Origin: Gonapodya prolifera JEL478
Taxonomy: Eukaryota; Monoblepharomycota; Monoblepharidomycetes; Monoblepharidales; Gonapodyaceae
DNA: 64,000 nt
NCBI GenBank assembly: GCA_001574975.1
Contig: KQ965815.1
Span: 105,853-169,852, forward strand
Direction of reading: 5' to 3'
A program made the translations under genes and the position numbers. Every line of letters starts with the position of its first letter. Positions within the stretch are counted from its first letter, which is position 1. Below the pieces are notes generated by a model, which was given only the letters and a program-made list of their open reading frames with translations, made no database searches and was not told the origin of the DNA. This document shows, piece by piece, positions 36,118 through 48,079 of this stretch.

Positions 36118-37474
36118 TCAAACATCAATAGCACGACCATCATCCTCAAAGTCATCAGAACCATCATCATGGGCGACATCCGACGCAACTGAAGTTGTTG
36201 GTGTCCCTAACCAAGTTTCAAAATATTCAATTTCGCTCACTCCAACTGGCCAATAAGGTGCTTTCCCCAAGCGCCCCAGCTCCTTGTTCGCAAGAGCCAA
36301 TTGTATCTTGTTGTGAGCATCACTTCAAAACAAACAGTCACGGTATGCAAAAATACGATATCAGAGGAGAAGCACACTTGCTTTATAGATGCCTCAATTT
36401 TTTTTCTATGTCCCTGAAAGTATCTCGAAACCCATCTTTTATACCGAGTACGGAGGAGAGCGTTTTCTGATGACGGTACAAGGGTCTCCCGCAACTCTTT
36501 AAGGATCTCCTTTTTCTCTTCCGTCAACTCCTTCGCAGCTTCGTTGTAACCCCTGCGAAGCACAGACCAGTTGATGCGACTGCTCTTGCGAATGGCGGTC
36601 TCTGCTGTCTTTAGCTTCTGGTTCAATTGCAGGATTTCCTCTGTGTTTGCCTCAATAATCCGAGCTTGGGATTCTGACCGGTTTTGCACACGAGCGAGTT
36701 CTTGCTTGTAGAACGAGAGCTGGGGCTCGACATTCAATCGCTCTCCAAGAGCGTGCATTACTGAATCTGTCTGGAGACCTAGCTGTGTTTGAATTTCAAC
36801 ATCTAGCTGTTGTCGTATAACACCCAGAACCAATTCCGCAAATGCATCGACTTGTGACTTCTCAAGTTGAACTTCCGTTTTTGGTTCTGGTTCTGATTCA
36901 AAGGCAGTTGGATCTTCCTTGTCGCCGCGTTCGGATTGAGACTCGACTCTTACGGACATTACTGCAAATAAAACGGGATGGTGAACATAAAGCATGAACA
37001 CTGAACATAGAGAGATGATGCACCACCTTCCTTGCTCACCTACTGGGATTTCACCGAGTTTCCTTCTAAGTTCCACATTTTCCTTTGTCTTCTGGGCCAG
37101 GAGTCTACTTTGGGATTCCAACTGTTTTCGCAAACGTGCGTTTTCTCCCCGAAGGTCCAAAAGCTGGAGATCGACATTCAATCGTTGTTGGACAACATTC
37201 AAAAGCTTGTCAAGGTAAGGATCCTCCGAGGGGGCCTCTTCGTCTCGGTCAACGGCGGTTTCAACAGTTGACTGTTTGATGCAATCGCTCTTTGGAAGAT
37301 TGATAGTAAAGGCAGCATTCTCGGGTTGTGGTTCTACTTCCACTGGACCTTCAGGTTGCACTGCGGTTGTTATGGTCGAAACTTGATTGCGAACACCAAG
37401 TTCAAGTCGGGCCCGGTTTTGTCCATCCGACAAAGATGTTGACTCGATGCGGGGCTTGGCCTTTCCAACTTGTC
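36118..37474 (-). CDS. Coiled-coil protein of unknown function
   Basis: The minus-strand product is mostly charged helix with heptad-like spacing, for example LRKQLESQSRLLAQKTKENV and QLNQKLKTAETAIRKSSRIN. Two LNVDLQLL/LDVEIQTQL-type segments suggest an internal duplication. The C-terminal exon contains LALANKELGRLGKAPYWPVG and an acidic end (DDFEDDGRAIDV). Introns: 36962-37039 splits IPV from MSVRVES, and another lies at about 36301-36370. The 5' end enters through an acceptor at 37475 whose upstream exon I could not identify. The introns resemble those of the next gene on the same strand. No domain family is recognised. Confidence 0.6.
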
Positions 37475-37865
37475 CTGAAAATCAAAAGCGGAGGTGAGCA
37501 TAAAGTATAAACTCTGAACATATAGCGATGATGAAATCCGTTTCGGGATTTCAACGCTTTCTATCCACAATGTTCATGAGAACACGGACAGAAAAGCGCA
37601 ACCACAGGCTACGGATTACGGCACGACAACGCCTCTCACTATGCGATATGAATTTCGCACAGATCGATACGAATTACCGTCGGTAGTCAACGCGTCACAA
37701 TGCGAATGCACAGGGCTCCATAATCGAGAGTTGAACCATTCACACTGTCACAACGGATTACGACCCTGGCCAACGCCACGTGTGTGTGTCATCGCTGCAC
37801 AATGACGAGCGACATGCGCCCATAGGTTTCCCCATGCAAAGCTTAGCACGCACACATCCGCTCAG

Positions 37866-38545
37866 TCACCGCGCTGAAAAATCCAAATGCTGGATTCCGT
37901 CTCCATCTTCCTTGCTCACCTATTGGCTTTTCGTTTAAGGAGATAGCGCGATCGAACCGCGCAACTCCACGTCGGTAGCGAGGATGAATTTTTTGTTGAT
38001 CCGGCAAAGATGCTTCCTTTACCTGACGCTCCTTCTTTTCGAGTTTCTTTGCTGTAAATAAAACGGAATGGTAAGCGAAAGTGTAAACACTACGTCTCCA
38101 CCTACCTTGCTCACCTTTCTTATTCGATGCTACATGAGGGTTCTGGCCCTCACTCTCGGACGACGAACCAGGATCGGAAGATCTCGCCCGCTTCAGCATT
38201 TGTTTCTATAAAGCAAAAGGTACGATATAAAAACAAATACTGAAGCGGGAAAAGAGAGGACTCAAGTGGAACCGCGACATCCGTTCCGCGAATTTTCCGC
38301 GGACATCCAGTGGGTGACAACGTACATCGTTTGGGTCTCTGGGCATCTCTTAATTGGTTTGTCAGTGAGGAAAGAGCAGAAGTCGAGTCTTTGGAAGATA
38401 GGGTAGTGTCACCTGTTTGCGCGAAATTGGCGGAATGAGCACTGGTATCGACAGAAACGCGCTGTACATCAAGTAGGTCCCAGGAAGAGTCTTCAGGAGC
38501 GATGTTAGCGACTTTTGACCGGCGCGCCCGTGTCGTTGGATTCAA
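37866..38545 (-). CDS. Small charged protein of unknown function
   Basis: Exons on the minus strand read LNPTTRARRSKVANIAPEDS, then KQMLKRARSSDPGSSSESEG, AKKLEKKERQVKEAS and DRAISLNEKPIAR before a stop at 37866. Introns are 38052-38114 and 37874-37919, plus one around 38217-38330. No ATG was found in the first frame, which meets a stop just upstream, so the 5' exon is missing or the gene is broken. The basic and Ser-rich composition suggests a nuclear protein, but no family is recognised. Its introns share sequence with those of the downstream coiled-coil gene. Confidence 0.4.
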
Positions 38546-41500
38546 CCGAGTGGGTGATCACGCGACCAAGTCGGTTCGGCAGACTCGAACATCCCTCTCC
38601 TTCCAGAGATAGAGTCCGGAAAACATTGCATTCACCTTCGGGAAGCTTCCGCAAGCAATGCCGGAGGAAGAGAAGGACACGGGCGATTGGATGTGGGGTT
38701 GGTTTTATTTGCGATGTTGGGAATCTGTGGCGGAGGACGAAAAAAGCTGGCATTCGATGACTACAAACCAATAATAAAGGGCAGGACAACTTCTTGCCGA
38801 CGGATGTTTGGATGGGTTGGATTTAGGATGTCCAGAGCTGTCAATATCGACAAATGTGAGTGTCGACGACTTTGGCGCGCACCGCCCAGGGTGCCCATAC
38901 AAGGAAGACTTTACGATAAATGCACGCCGTCGAGTGAAGGACACAGTATTTTACTTTGCGAGTCATCAATGCCACACGCCACGAGCGCGAAACGCCTTGC
39001 CGAAGCTCCAGCAGGACTGGCCTGCTTGAGACAAACGAAGTAATAGCTGCCACGAATCAAGTACATGGCGAAGTGGCGGCGTCTCGAGTACCAAAGACAA
39101 ATCACTGGCCATGAAACGATTACTTGCCCGTAGCGTAGCGAGATAGAAAGCTAACTCGTCGCAGCAGGTTTGGCGCAGACCTCGCTTGGCAGCTTTGAGT
39201 AGACATTTGAAAGCATGAGACCATACTGGGATATTGATTCGAACTTGACGCCATTCACATCTGGATCACTCGACAAACCAACATGGTTTTTGCCAAGCAT
39301 CGAGGCTTTTTGTTCAACATCAAGTCTAACAACACAGCGGCATTTGTTGAGGACTAGTTGCACAGTGTCAATACCTCAAGGAAGCTATACGGAGCAGCAC
39401 TCGCCACATCAATGACTCTTGTAGGTACACAAACATACTCTTCTAGTTTCGATAGTACAAGCGGGAAGATTACGTTGACCAGTAGCGCAAGTGATTTCAC
39501 TGTTAAATCTACTTCAAGCTTGGGTTATTCCATTGGGTGGGGAGCAACAGATCGCACCAGCACAAACCGCACTTTAACCATGCCATATATGGTCGATGTC
39601 AGTAGTCCACGTGTAATTTCTCTACAGTGCCCAACACTGAATAGCAATTGCGCACTCGCAGGGTCACCAAGCAATCTCTTGTGCTGCATACCAGTTGCGA
39701 GAGCTCCAGGATCTGTTCTTACATAGACAATTGACAGAAGCGATTACTTCTTGAACGATTCATCACTGAATGAGGTCAGCATTCAACTCAGAGATAGCGA
39801 GAACAACCCCCTCTCTTTGAACGGTCGTGCATTCACAATCATTTTGGGGTTGTTACGGTGATTACTAGCTAACGTTTATATATTTTATTGTAATACTTGG
39901 ACAATTCACAAAAAGTGTTGCAATTATGCCTTATTTCACAATGTACCCATTTGTTGCTAAATTTGTGCTAATATGTCATGTCAAGTCCGGGTGTTGAAAA
40001 CGATTTGCCCCCCAACAATTCCCCCCCTCCCCAACCTCACGTCCCCAACCCCCCCTTTCCCAAACCCCAGTGAAGAGTTCCAGACACTTGCCCGAATGTT
40101 GGGATTCTGTTTAGGTATGCGCCAGGCCGCATACATGTACAAAAGCCCCTGAAGCCAGCCCAAGGCAGCCCTCCTCAAATCAGTTCGCCACGGAGATCGA
40201 GGGGGTCTACAGAGTGATCTCCGTGCCGAACTAATTCAGGGTCCCCCCGTCCTCGATAAAGTGACGGGTCTTCGCGGAACGTCGCCCAAGCCCCCAGTGC
40301 CACGGAGAGTGATCCCAATGTCCACATATCGCCGTGCCAAATCTATTTTCAGTTCATCACCACCACTACCCTACCACACATTCACGCCATCCACGCGCGA
40401 ATTGAGGCGCAGTATGCAAATACACACGCCAGGCGCGCCGCGCGATCGGGATAAAGTCCCGTCGAGTTTGAGGGATACCGCAAGATTGGGGGCCACGCCT
40501 TGGAGATACAGGCGATGTAGGGGAGATACAGCAGGATTTGCAGGGATTCCGGGGGGTTGCGGGAATTGCGGGAACCGGGGGGGGGACTGCGGGAACTGCG
40601 GGAATTGCGGGGGGATTGCGGGGAACTGCGGGAACTGCGGGTGTTGCGGGGGATTGGCGGGAAGCGGTGGACATTGCGGGGGAGCTGCGGGAGATTGCGG
40701 ACAGTAACCCAAGGTCGCACACGTGTCGCGGTCATGGGGCGGAGTGGGGGAGATTTATTAAAATTGTACGTGGCGCTTTCATATATAAAAAATTCGTCAG
40801 GAGGGCAGAGAAGGGGGACTCGCAGACACCGACAATACGCCGCATTGCGAGTGTGCCACGCCAGCCAGGCGTCACACAATCATCAGAGCGGGATACCCTT
40901 CGGAGGGGCCATAAAACTGTGGCGTGGAGGCGAAAGAGGATGCCAGCTTGAAAAACTTCGCTGGTGGCGAGAACGCGGTGGGATGGGCGAGCAGTTATAG
41001 AATCCGCTGTTGAATCAGCCATCGTTTGTGCGATCGTCAGTCCCGAGGCGAGCGAGACAACTCCGGAGCAGTGGTGTTGACTTTTTACGATTGTTTGCCG
41101 CAGGAAATCCAAGAAAGTGAGGGACGATCATGAAGTGCTCAAGTATCGCAAACCCTCAGGTTCCGACGCCCCACGCATTATTACTCCTTCACAGAACACT
41201 ACCTTGCTAGTATACTGTCATTTATTCGGGCTTCTCCTCTCAACACACGTTGGGTATTGGACATACCCGGGATGGCACTGATCGTGGTGATGAAGTGGAC
41301 GCTGGATTGCGTAATCGTACATGATGAAGTGGACATTGGATTGCAGCATCTCTTTGAAGCATTTCAGATGACAATTACTGTTATTTTCAGTACATTATTT
41401 ATATGTATGTTTGTACGATCTATTATCAAAAAATCACTCTGCGCCGATCGCAGTACGATTAGTGATGCGAATTACCCTCCACCGCCTAGACGAAGAAACA

Positions 41501-41552
41501 GCCACGACAATGACCACATCGAGCAGAAGTCCATCACCATCTCTCCCTCGCC
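38546..41552. other. 3-kb region without a confident gene
   Basis: Open stretches occur but conflict between strands. At 39358-39726 a plus-strand frame is Ser/Thr-rich and more AT-rich than neighbouring genes. At 39151-39363 a minus-strand frame looks equally protein-like. Neither has a family motif or a good start. The part at 40260-41000 is dominated by a G-rich minisatellite that keeps several frames open artificially. Confidence 0.4.
40540..40705 (+). repeat. G-rich minisatellite (TGCGGGAA-type units)
   Basis: About 165 bp of degenerate units such as TTGCGGGAACTGCGGG, with GGG runs spaced by about six bases and one run of nine G. The spacing allows G-quadruplex folding on the plus strand. 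Read as protein it gives only Gly/Cys/Asn or Pro/Gln repeats. Confidence 0.75.
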
Positions 41553-44539
41553 TTACACACCAGCCTCCTTCTTCTTCAAAACCACCTTGCGCTTCTGCTG
41601 CGCAAAGTCCACCGCGTCCTGGATGTTGGCAAAGAAGAATTCCGACGTGGTTCCGTACACCGCCGCCTGTTCAGCCCGGACGCGGCTCAAGTCTTCTTCC
41701 AACGTCTTCAAGTCCGGTTCGGCAACGGTGTGGTCAGAGTCCTCGGCGAACTTGTTCAGCTCGCTGTTCGGGATGGCGTCGTCGACAACAGTGGGGAAGC
41801 CCTTGGCGGGCTCGGTGATGTTCTGGCCCTCGAGGACCTTTTGGACGTGTCGCCGGGCGTGGACGAAGTAGATCGGAACATCTTGTCCCGTATACCTAAC
41901 AAATCGATCGAGTGTTAGGCTGAGCAAACAAATTGATCTCAAGAATATTCTAGACCCACCTCGCCGCGTCCAACTTCAAATCCAACACCATCTGGACACC
42001 CGTCGCGTCAATATGGTTGACGGCTGAGAAGTCCAGAATGATGGTGTTGAGCCTGGGAACACCTCCCGCACTGCTCACGGACGCGGTTTCCGAGGCCGCG
42101 CCCCTCGAGGACCAAGCGTTGACAATGGGGGAGATGAGCCATCGGTACGAAGGGTCGATCTGAGGAGTACAGTCACTCTCGTTAGCACGATGTAGACAGA
42201 TAATGCACACTTGCACTCCTTACCTGCGCACGATCCCGCACAGCAATATCGCTCCAGTTTTGCTCGTACCTGTTGCCATCGTCCGACGCCTTGCGCGTGG
42301 TGGACACGATGACGTCGAAGATGTGGTCCCGGAAGAAGCTAGCGTTGGGGTAGGTGAGCGACTCGTCGGGGCGGAAAATGAGCACGCCCGGGGGTGGGGG
42401 GATGGCGGTGTCATGGTGGTGCCTTTGGTGGTGAGGAGCGATAACGGTTAAGTGGAGTTCCAACGAAAAGAGGAGGATATTGTTACTCACGGGTCCCGGA
42501 GAGGGACGTAGTACCTCTGCGACCCGGCAGCCCTGGCCAAGATTTGGTACTTTGGCTTTGCGAGCCTCCACAGCAAGAACACGACCGCGATGGCGCATCC
42601 GACCTCGATACCGATCTCGACGGTCAGAACGACGGTGAGGATGATAGTGACCGCCGAGGTGACAAAGTCGAGCTTGTTCATGTGGAACAGGCGGATGAAG
42701 TGCGAGGGTGGAGAGAAGAGCTCCGCGACACCGTGCATGATGATGGCGGCGAGGGCGGCCTGGTTTGGAGGGCGATGATGAGTTACGTGACGTCGAGTGC
42801 ACGTGAAGATTTCAGAGGCCGATACTCACATTGGGAATGTAGTAAAAAGTTGGCGCCAACACAAATATGGCCAAAATCACGACCGCGGCAGTAATTAACC
42901 CAGCCAGAGGAGTCTTGACACCCGACTGGCTCTTGATTGCCGTACGCGAGAACGACCCGGTCGAGGGGAACGCGCCAAAGAAGGAGGCAGCGATGTTTGT
43001 TACACCAATGGCGACGACTTCTTGAGAGGGATTGATTTTGTACCCGTTGATGCGTCCAAACGATTTGGCGATGGCGATGTGCTCGAGCAGAGCCAGGAGA
43101 ACGATCACGGGAAGCCCGTCGGAGACTTTGGGGATCACAGAGAGGTCGGGGACTTTGATGTAGCTGAAACCCTGTTGGTATAGAAGGTGGCGGATGCATC
43201 AGTTTCTTCGTTCTATGGAACGGGTGGAACAGATGGAAAGTAGCAGACTCACGCTGGGAACGTCCTTCAGGATGGCGAATTGCGGCGACTTTGGTGAGGC
43301 GCGGTTGATCAGGAATGAGATCAGCGTAGCGAGCACGGCGACCAGGGCGTTACGGGACACCCCGAGGTACCACCACCCGCGGTGGCGAGTGCCGTAGCGC
43401 TTGGCAAGGAGCTTGATGGAGACACTGAAGGAAGTTGGTAACCGTTAGCACAATTACCGGGCATCCGAGGGAAGAAGATGTACGTACAGGATGAACGCAG
43501 AGATGAGACCGACAAGAGCGTCACGCCACTGGATCCTGCTGAGCGCGCCAAAGATGTCGCGGATGACGCGCCAGTCGTCTTGGCGGGTGTCGACACCGGT
43601 GATGCCGAAGAGGGCTGGGATTCTGAAGGTGCGGTAATCAGGTGAGATTACGAATCAAATCAAGGGAAAGAGGGTACGTACTGTCCGATGATGACGGTAA
43701 TGGCACCGCCAGTGGTGAAACCGGAAATGACACTGAGCGGGATGAAGTCGACGATGAAACCGAGACGGAAGAGACCGATTGCGAGCACTTGAGGGTTGCA
43801 AAGCGGTGAGATGTTTGTATTTGTGGCGTAAGCGGTAAGGGACACTACTCACTGATGATACCACCAACAAGCGAGAATGCAGTCGCGACAACGACGTTGC
43901 TTAGAGACTGGTCCGAGTTAACGCGGTTGATCACCTGACCGACTGTAAGAGCCATGACGGCGGTTGGACCACTGCAAGGTTGTTGTGTTGGTATAATGTG
44001 GCGGGAAGAGAACCGAGCAAAACCGAGTGTGACAACTCACATGGTCATGTCTTTAGAGGTAGCGAAGAAAGAGTAGATGATGACACCGATGAAGGACGAG
44101 TAAAGACCGTATTCTGGTGGGAGTTGAGCCACCTTGGCGTAGGCCAGGGACTGGGGCACGACGACCATGCCGATGGTGAAACCCGCCAGAACATCCGAAG
44201 GAGCCCAGGCAGGGACGTAGTGAGGGAGCCTGCCCAAGTCGCACGACAAAAATTGTAGAATGTCAGTGATATGGCGGTTCCAGGGGCACCGCGGATTGCG
44301 AAAGTTTTTTTTTCTTCTCACCAGGATAAGATGGGAAACAGGTTCCAGACGTAACGCTGGGCCGCTCCCGGGATGCGGCGCACTGTTCGCTTCGAGACCG
44401 ATTTGAACTCGTCCCAGGTGTCAAAGTCCCACTCGTCGCTTCCGCCCCCGGAAGCGACGGATTGCGGTCTTCGCAACGGCTGGCTCTCAACTGCATCGGC
44501 AGGTTGTGTTGCGTTCGCGGGGTCGGAAGTCGATGCCAT
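41553..44539 (-). CDS. SulP-family sulfate permease with STAS domain
   Basis: Imports sulfate across the plasma membrane. The minus-strand exons begin MASTSDPANATQPADAVESQ. A hydrophilic N-tail is followed by the SulP signature PHYVPAWAPSDVLAGFTIGM, then VVVPQSLAYAKVAQLPPEYG and SFIGVIIYSFFATSKDMTMG. Later helices include IPLSVISGFTTGGAITVIIG and VAIGVTNIAASFFGAFPSTG with SFSRTAIKSQSG. After the last helix a STAS domain contains LNTIILDFSAVNHIDATGVQ. A long tail ends KKKEAGV. About ten short introns. The tail has an unusual acidic linker (EDSDHTVAEPDLKTLEEDL) after the STAS core. Length and motif order match fungal Sul1/Sul2-type permeases. Confidence 0.93.
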
Positions 44540-44904
44540 CGCAAGGAATTAGGTGGATGGGGTGGGTAACGGATTTGGTGGAAGACAGGGCCTAATCTTT
44601 GCTTATGGAAGACATGAACCTGTGATGGTGTCAAAATGCACTTATGGCGTAATTCGGTGTGGCACAGTCACGCGGGTCCCTGGTGGGTGATGTTTCCCCG
44701 CCTGGAAATGTCGCACCAATTCACGAAATCGATGCACATTTTATACTCTATCGATAGGTAACACTTCGAGTGGGATCGATCCTGAACACAACTCCGAATC
44801 GCCAAACCAAGACCGCGGGATTGATGGACCCACAATGGTGGGGAAATCAAAAACACGAGCAAGGGCAGAAGGGTCGTACTCTTAGATAATCATATGCATC
44901 ATGT
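44540..44904. other. Intergenic
   Basis: Promoter side of the sulfate permease gene. A palindromic TATCGATA occurs near 44750. No gene or repeat was seen. Sulfur-regulator sites could lie here, but none was identified. Confidence 0.35.
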
Positions 44905-45343
44905 CTAAAACGGCGATGGCCCGATGGTTTGTTGGTCTCGCGCCATCAACACTCCGGTAAGTTCAAAGTCCGTAATAAAAGATGTCCTAAACCAAAGCTT
45001 ACGTTGACGATCAACCTCAATTATCCGGGACCGTTTCCGGGTTTCCGAAGCAAACATCTCGACATCTTCCATCGATAGTGTGGCGAGGTTCTGCAAAAAA
45101 AAAAAAAAAAAAAAGTCGGACGCATCCGCTCGAAACGCATAATACATTCGGGGCTCAGCGCCTTTCCTTGCCTCGACCTTTTCAAGGTCCACCGCCCTTA
45201 TGACTTCCCTCAAGACGTTTGGCGGGGTCTTTGGAGTTACTTTCTGCAGACGAGACAATCCGAAATCGCACAAGATTAGGATGATATCAAATGCATTTAT
45301 TTTGGGGTTTTTGTGTAACAAAAGAGAGATCGCAATTTTCCAT
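44905..45343 (-). CDS. Possible histone-fold microprotein
   Basis: A tentative spliced gene of about 75 residues. Exons read MENCDLSF, KVTPKTPPNVLREVIRAVDL, NLATLSMEDVEMFASETRKR and SRIIEVDRQLLMARDQQ. The second half resembles the end of a histone fold such as CENP-S/MHF1 or CENP-T (pattern NLAxD-x-E-x-FA-x5-R-x-I-x-V-D-x-x-L-x-AR), which acts in kinetochores and the Fanconi pathway. The intron before NLAT has a run of 20 T (as mRNA sense) directly ahead of its CAG acceptor at 45092. It lies in the 45 bp-spaced gap after the Ada3 gene, in the same direction. The assignment is weak: the fold is shorter than usual and the start is guessed. Confidence 0.35.
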
Positions 45344-45387
45344 TTAGGGAATCACTTCAGCATTGATGGAACCGTCGTCACACCACA

Positions 45388-47722
45388 TCACACTCCCACC
45401 GCCGCCGGCTGGACGGTGCCAACCGGTCCACCTGCCGCACCCGCACCACCCGCAACACCTGTACCTCCCACAGCTGCACCACCACCCGCCGCCCCCACCT
45501 GTGGCACCGGCACCGGCACTGGCCCCTCCTCCTTGAGTACCGCCCTCTCCTCATCATCAAAGATACTCGTCGTCTTGGGCTCACCCCCAAACTCCCGCCT
45601 CGGGAACATCTTATCGCCCAAGTCTTTCACGAACTTTCGGCGCTTGGCGATCAGTTCGGCGACGTGGTCGGGGTCGGTTTGGCCCGGGCGGAAGTTGGGT
45701 CGTGTTGGGGGGGCGTTCGGCATGGGGGGTTTCTTCTTCTTGATGGAGCGCTGTAGCAGTCGCGGTGTCACAGAGTAAGCACTCTTACCACATAGACCGC
45801 ACTCGGAACTGGAAACTCACGAATCGCCTCACATACACCGCCTCCAACTGCCTCTCGATATGCTCCACCACCTCGCGGTACTCCTGGTACGCCTTCCACC
45901 GCCGAGCGACCTCGAGGACCCGCAGCTTGCGCGCGTGGTTGGCGTCGATCTTGTCCCTGAGCTTGCGCTGAAGGATCCGGAGTTGGACTGATACGTCGTC
46001 GTCTTCGGTTGTGGACCAGTCGACCTGCGTGGCGGCGTGGGTGAGGATTCAGTCTCGGGTGGCTCACCCCGACGTCGCGCCCGACGAGCACAGAGCGACA
46101 CCCACGTCATCATCTCCCAACAAGCCAATATCCCTCAACTCCCTCTTCAACCTCTCCTCCAGCCCGACCAAATCCGCGCGAGTCCTCGTCTCCACACCCT
46201 TGGCGACCTTCTCCACCTCCTCTTTCTGCTCGCTCCCACCCGTATCCTCCGCAAACGTCAGCACATTCTCATGCAACAGCCCCGCCACGACCCGTTCCGT
46301 GAAATGGCCCAGGTACACGTCCCCGCCCACAACCATGTCCTTGTCCGCGTCCTCGCCGTACTCCTTGACCTTTTCTTGGTCGCGTGGGGTATGTGTCAGG
46401 TGAGGGCGAATGTCGAGGGTTTGAGCCGGGGGACCGAGGGGAGGTGGGATGGACGAGGAGTGGGGAAGACCGGCACCGATACGGAGTTGACGGTCTTGCT
46501 CTTCCCATTGTGCGCGGTAGGGGCGACCGAGGGAAGGGATCATGTAGAGGGTGCGGTCTTCGCCCTGGGTGGGCAGCGTTGGGAAATGTCAGTTATGCCA
46601 TGACGAAGACGACCATTCCGCGACGATGTTCAAGTGACTCGGGAAACACTTTCACAGTGATTATCCTCGAAGGCGTATCCCCAGTCGGGGCCATGCACTC
46701 ACGACCTCGAGGGTCGAGCTTAACTTCCACTTCGTCCTCCCTCTTAACCCCAACCCCGACCGCCCAACCCACCTTACTCATCAGCCACGCCATATCCTCC
46801 TCCGTAATATTCCTCAAATACTGGTCCGCGAACCGCCAGAACGCGTCCGTCGGGGTCTGGTTCTGCGGCTTGGTCACCCTGCTGTAATCGCCATCGAACC
46901 CTTCCTCGCCAGGTCCTGGCGCGTCAGCACCTGGACCGCGAGTGTCACTTGCCCCGCCGTGGACTTTGGATTTGGGCTTCGGGGCGGAAGGACGGGGTTT
47001 GGTTTGCTGGGGTAGGGGGCATGGGGAATATGGGGTGGAGGGAGGTGAGGTGGGAGGGGGGAGGAAAAGGGCAGATATGAGGTGATTACCTTGGGTTTTG
47101 GCGCGGCTGGGGGTTTGGAGCCTTGGGAGTGGGAAGAAGGTGGAGGTGACGCTCGTCCGCTGAGAGAGCCGGTTTCTGGAGGGCGAGTGATGTGCGGGGC
47201 TTGGTGTTATGGATAGAAAACAGCCCAAAACTATTATTTATGTTGGAAACTTACCACCACTCTCGTCGCGTTTGCGCTTGTGCGGGTCTGCATCGTCAAA
47301 CCATGTGACACCAACATCAACAACTCCACCGCAGTACCGCAGCACCCGCTCAACCCACCACCCAAACTTGCAAAATCCGGCAGAGGTTTCGGTCTCTGCA
47401 GCACTGGCGCGGGCGTCGGACGAGGCGGTCTTGGCCTCCCCTCTGCAGCTGCCTCGAGCTCGGGAATCCTGAGCTTGTACGCCTCAATGACCTCCCTCTT
47501 CCTCTGCGCCGCGGCCTCTAGATCGTTGTGGAGTCTCGAGAGCTCGCCCGTGATGGGGATGTAGCCTGTCGTCCTCTGGACCTCGTTTATGTCTTCGGAG
47601 GACAGAGTTTGCAGCAGGTAGTTGAGCAGATCGCCTTGAGTGGACGTCGCGGGCTCAATCTGAGTCAGGTCGAATGGCCACTCCATCCTGGTCGGCGCGG
47701 GAAGCGGAGAAGGGGAATCCAT
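45388..47722 (-). CDS. SAGA complex subunit Ada3/Ngg1
   Basis: A transcriptional adaptor in the histone acetyltransferase module of SAGA (with Gcn5 and Ada2). The N-terminus MDSPSPLPAPTRMEWPFDLT leads to a coiled segment (RLHNDLEAAAQRKREVIEAY). A Pro/Lys-rich linker follows. The conserved Ada3 region contains DYSRVTKPQNQTPTDAFWRF, then YLRNITEEDM, MIPSLGRPYRAQWEEQD and LGHFTERVVAGLLHEN. A C-terminal helix pair includes VQLRILQRKLRDKIDANHAR and KAYQEYREVVEHIERQL. The last exon carries KKKKPPMPNAPPTRPNFRPG and a Gly/Ala-rich tail. Introns lie near 45770-45815, 46020-46060, 46560-46700 and 47100-47260. Motif order matches the family; the Gly/Ala tail is unusual. Confidence 0.88.
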
Positions 47723-48079
47723 GATGTTGGTGGTGTGCCAGAGTGTTGGAGTGCCATGCCATCTCCAGCTATCCTTGACCCTCTTTCATTTTCCACCTCT
47801 TCAAGTTCCATTGGTAAGCTTTGAATCAATGGACTCTCTATTAGCTTCACCTGATGATTTGGTCCCTTACTGTAATCTATAATCGTCTCCAGTTGAGGCA
47901 ATTGTCTCCCCAGAACATGGAGACGGGTTCATCCCAACGAACCCGCGGAATCTATACGCGTGTACACTGATTCCCGTCGTCGCCTCGTGATAAGTTTAGG
48001 GCCGCAGCAGCGCAATCCATCGTTTCCGCGGCGGAGATTATAAGAACGCGAGTCTCTTTCGTGGATATCGATTGCGGAA
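47723..48079. other. Divergent intergenic region
   Basis: Shared upstream region of the Ada3 gene (-) and the first of the tandem small proteins (+). No gene or repeat was seen. Confidence 0.35.

Noticed and set aside
39151-39726. Ser/Thr-rich plus-strand ORF and a competing minus-strand ORF
   Set aside because: The strands conflict, no start or splice context is convincing, and no homology pattern is recognised. It could be a foreign fragment but I cannot support a gene.
40540-40705. CRISPR-like or telomere-like array
   Set aside because: Units are degenerate and there are no constant-length spacers; the host is eukaryotic, and no uniform telomeric hexamer or heptamer is present.
40261-41112. 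Overlapping ORFs on both strands through the G-rich region
   Set aside because: The open frames are produced by the minisatellite units; the translations are Gly/Asn/Cys or Pro/Gln repeats.
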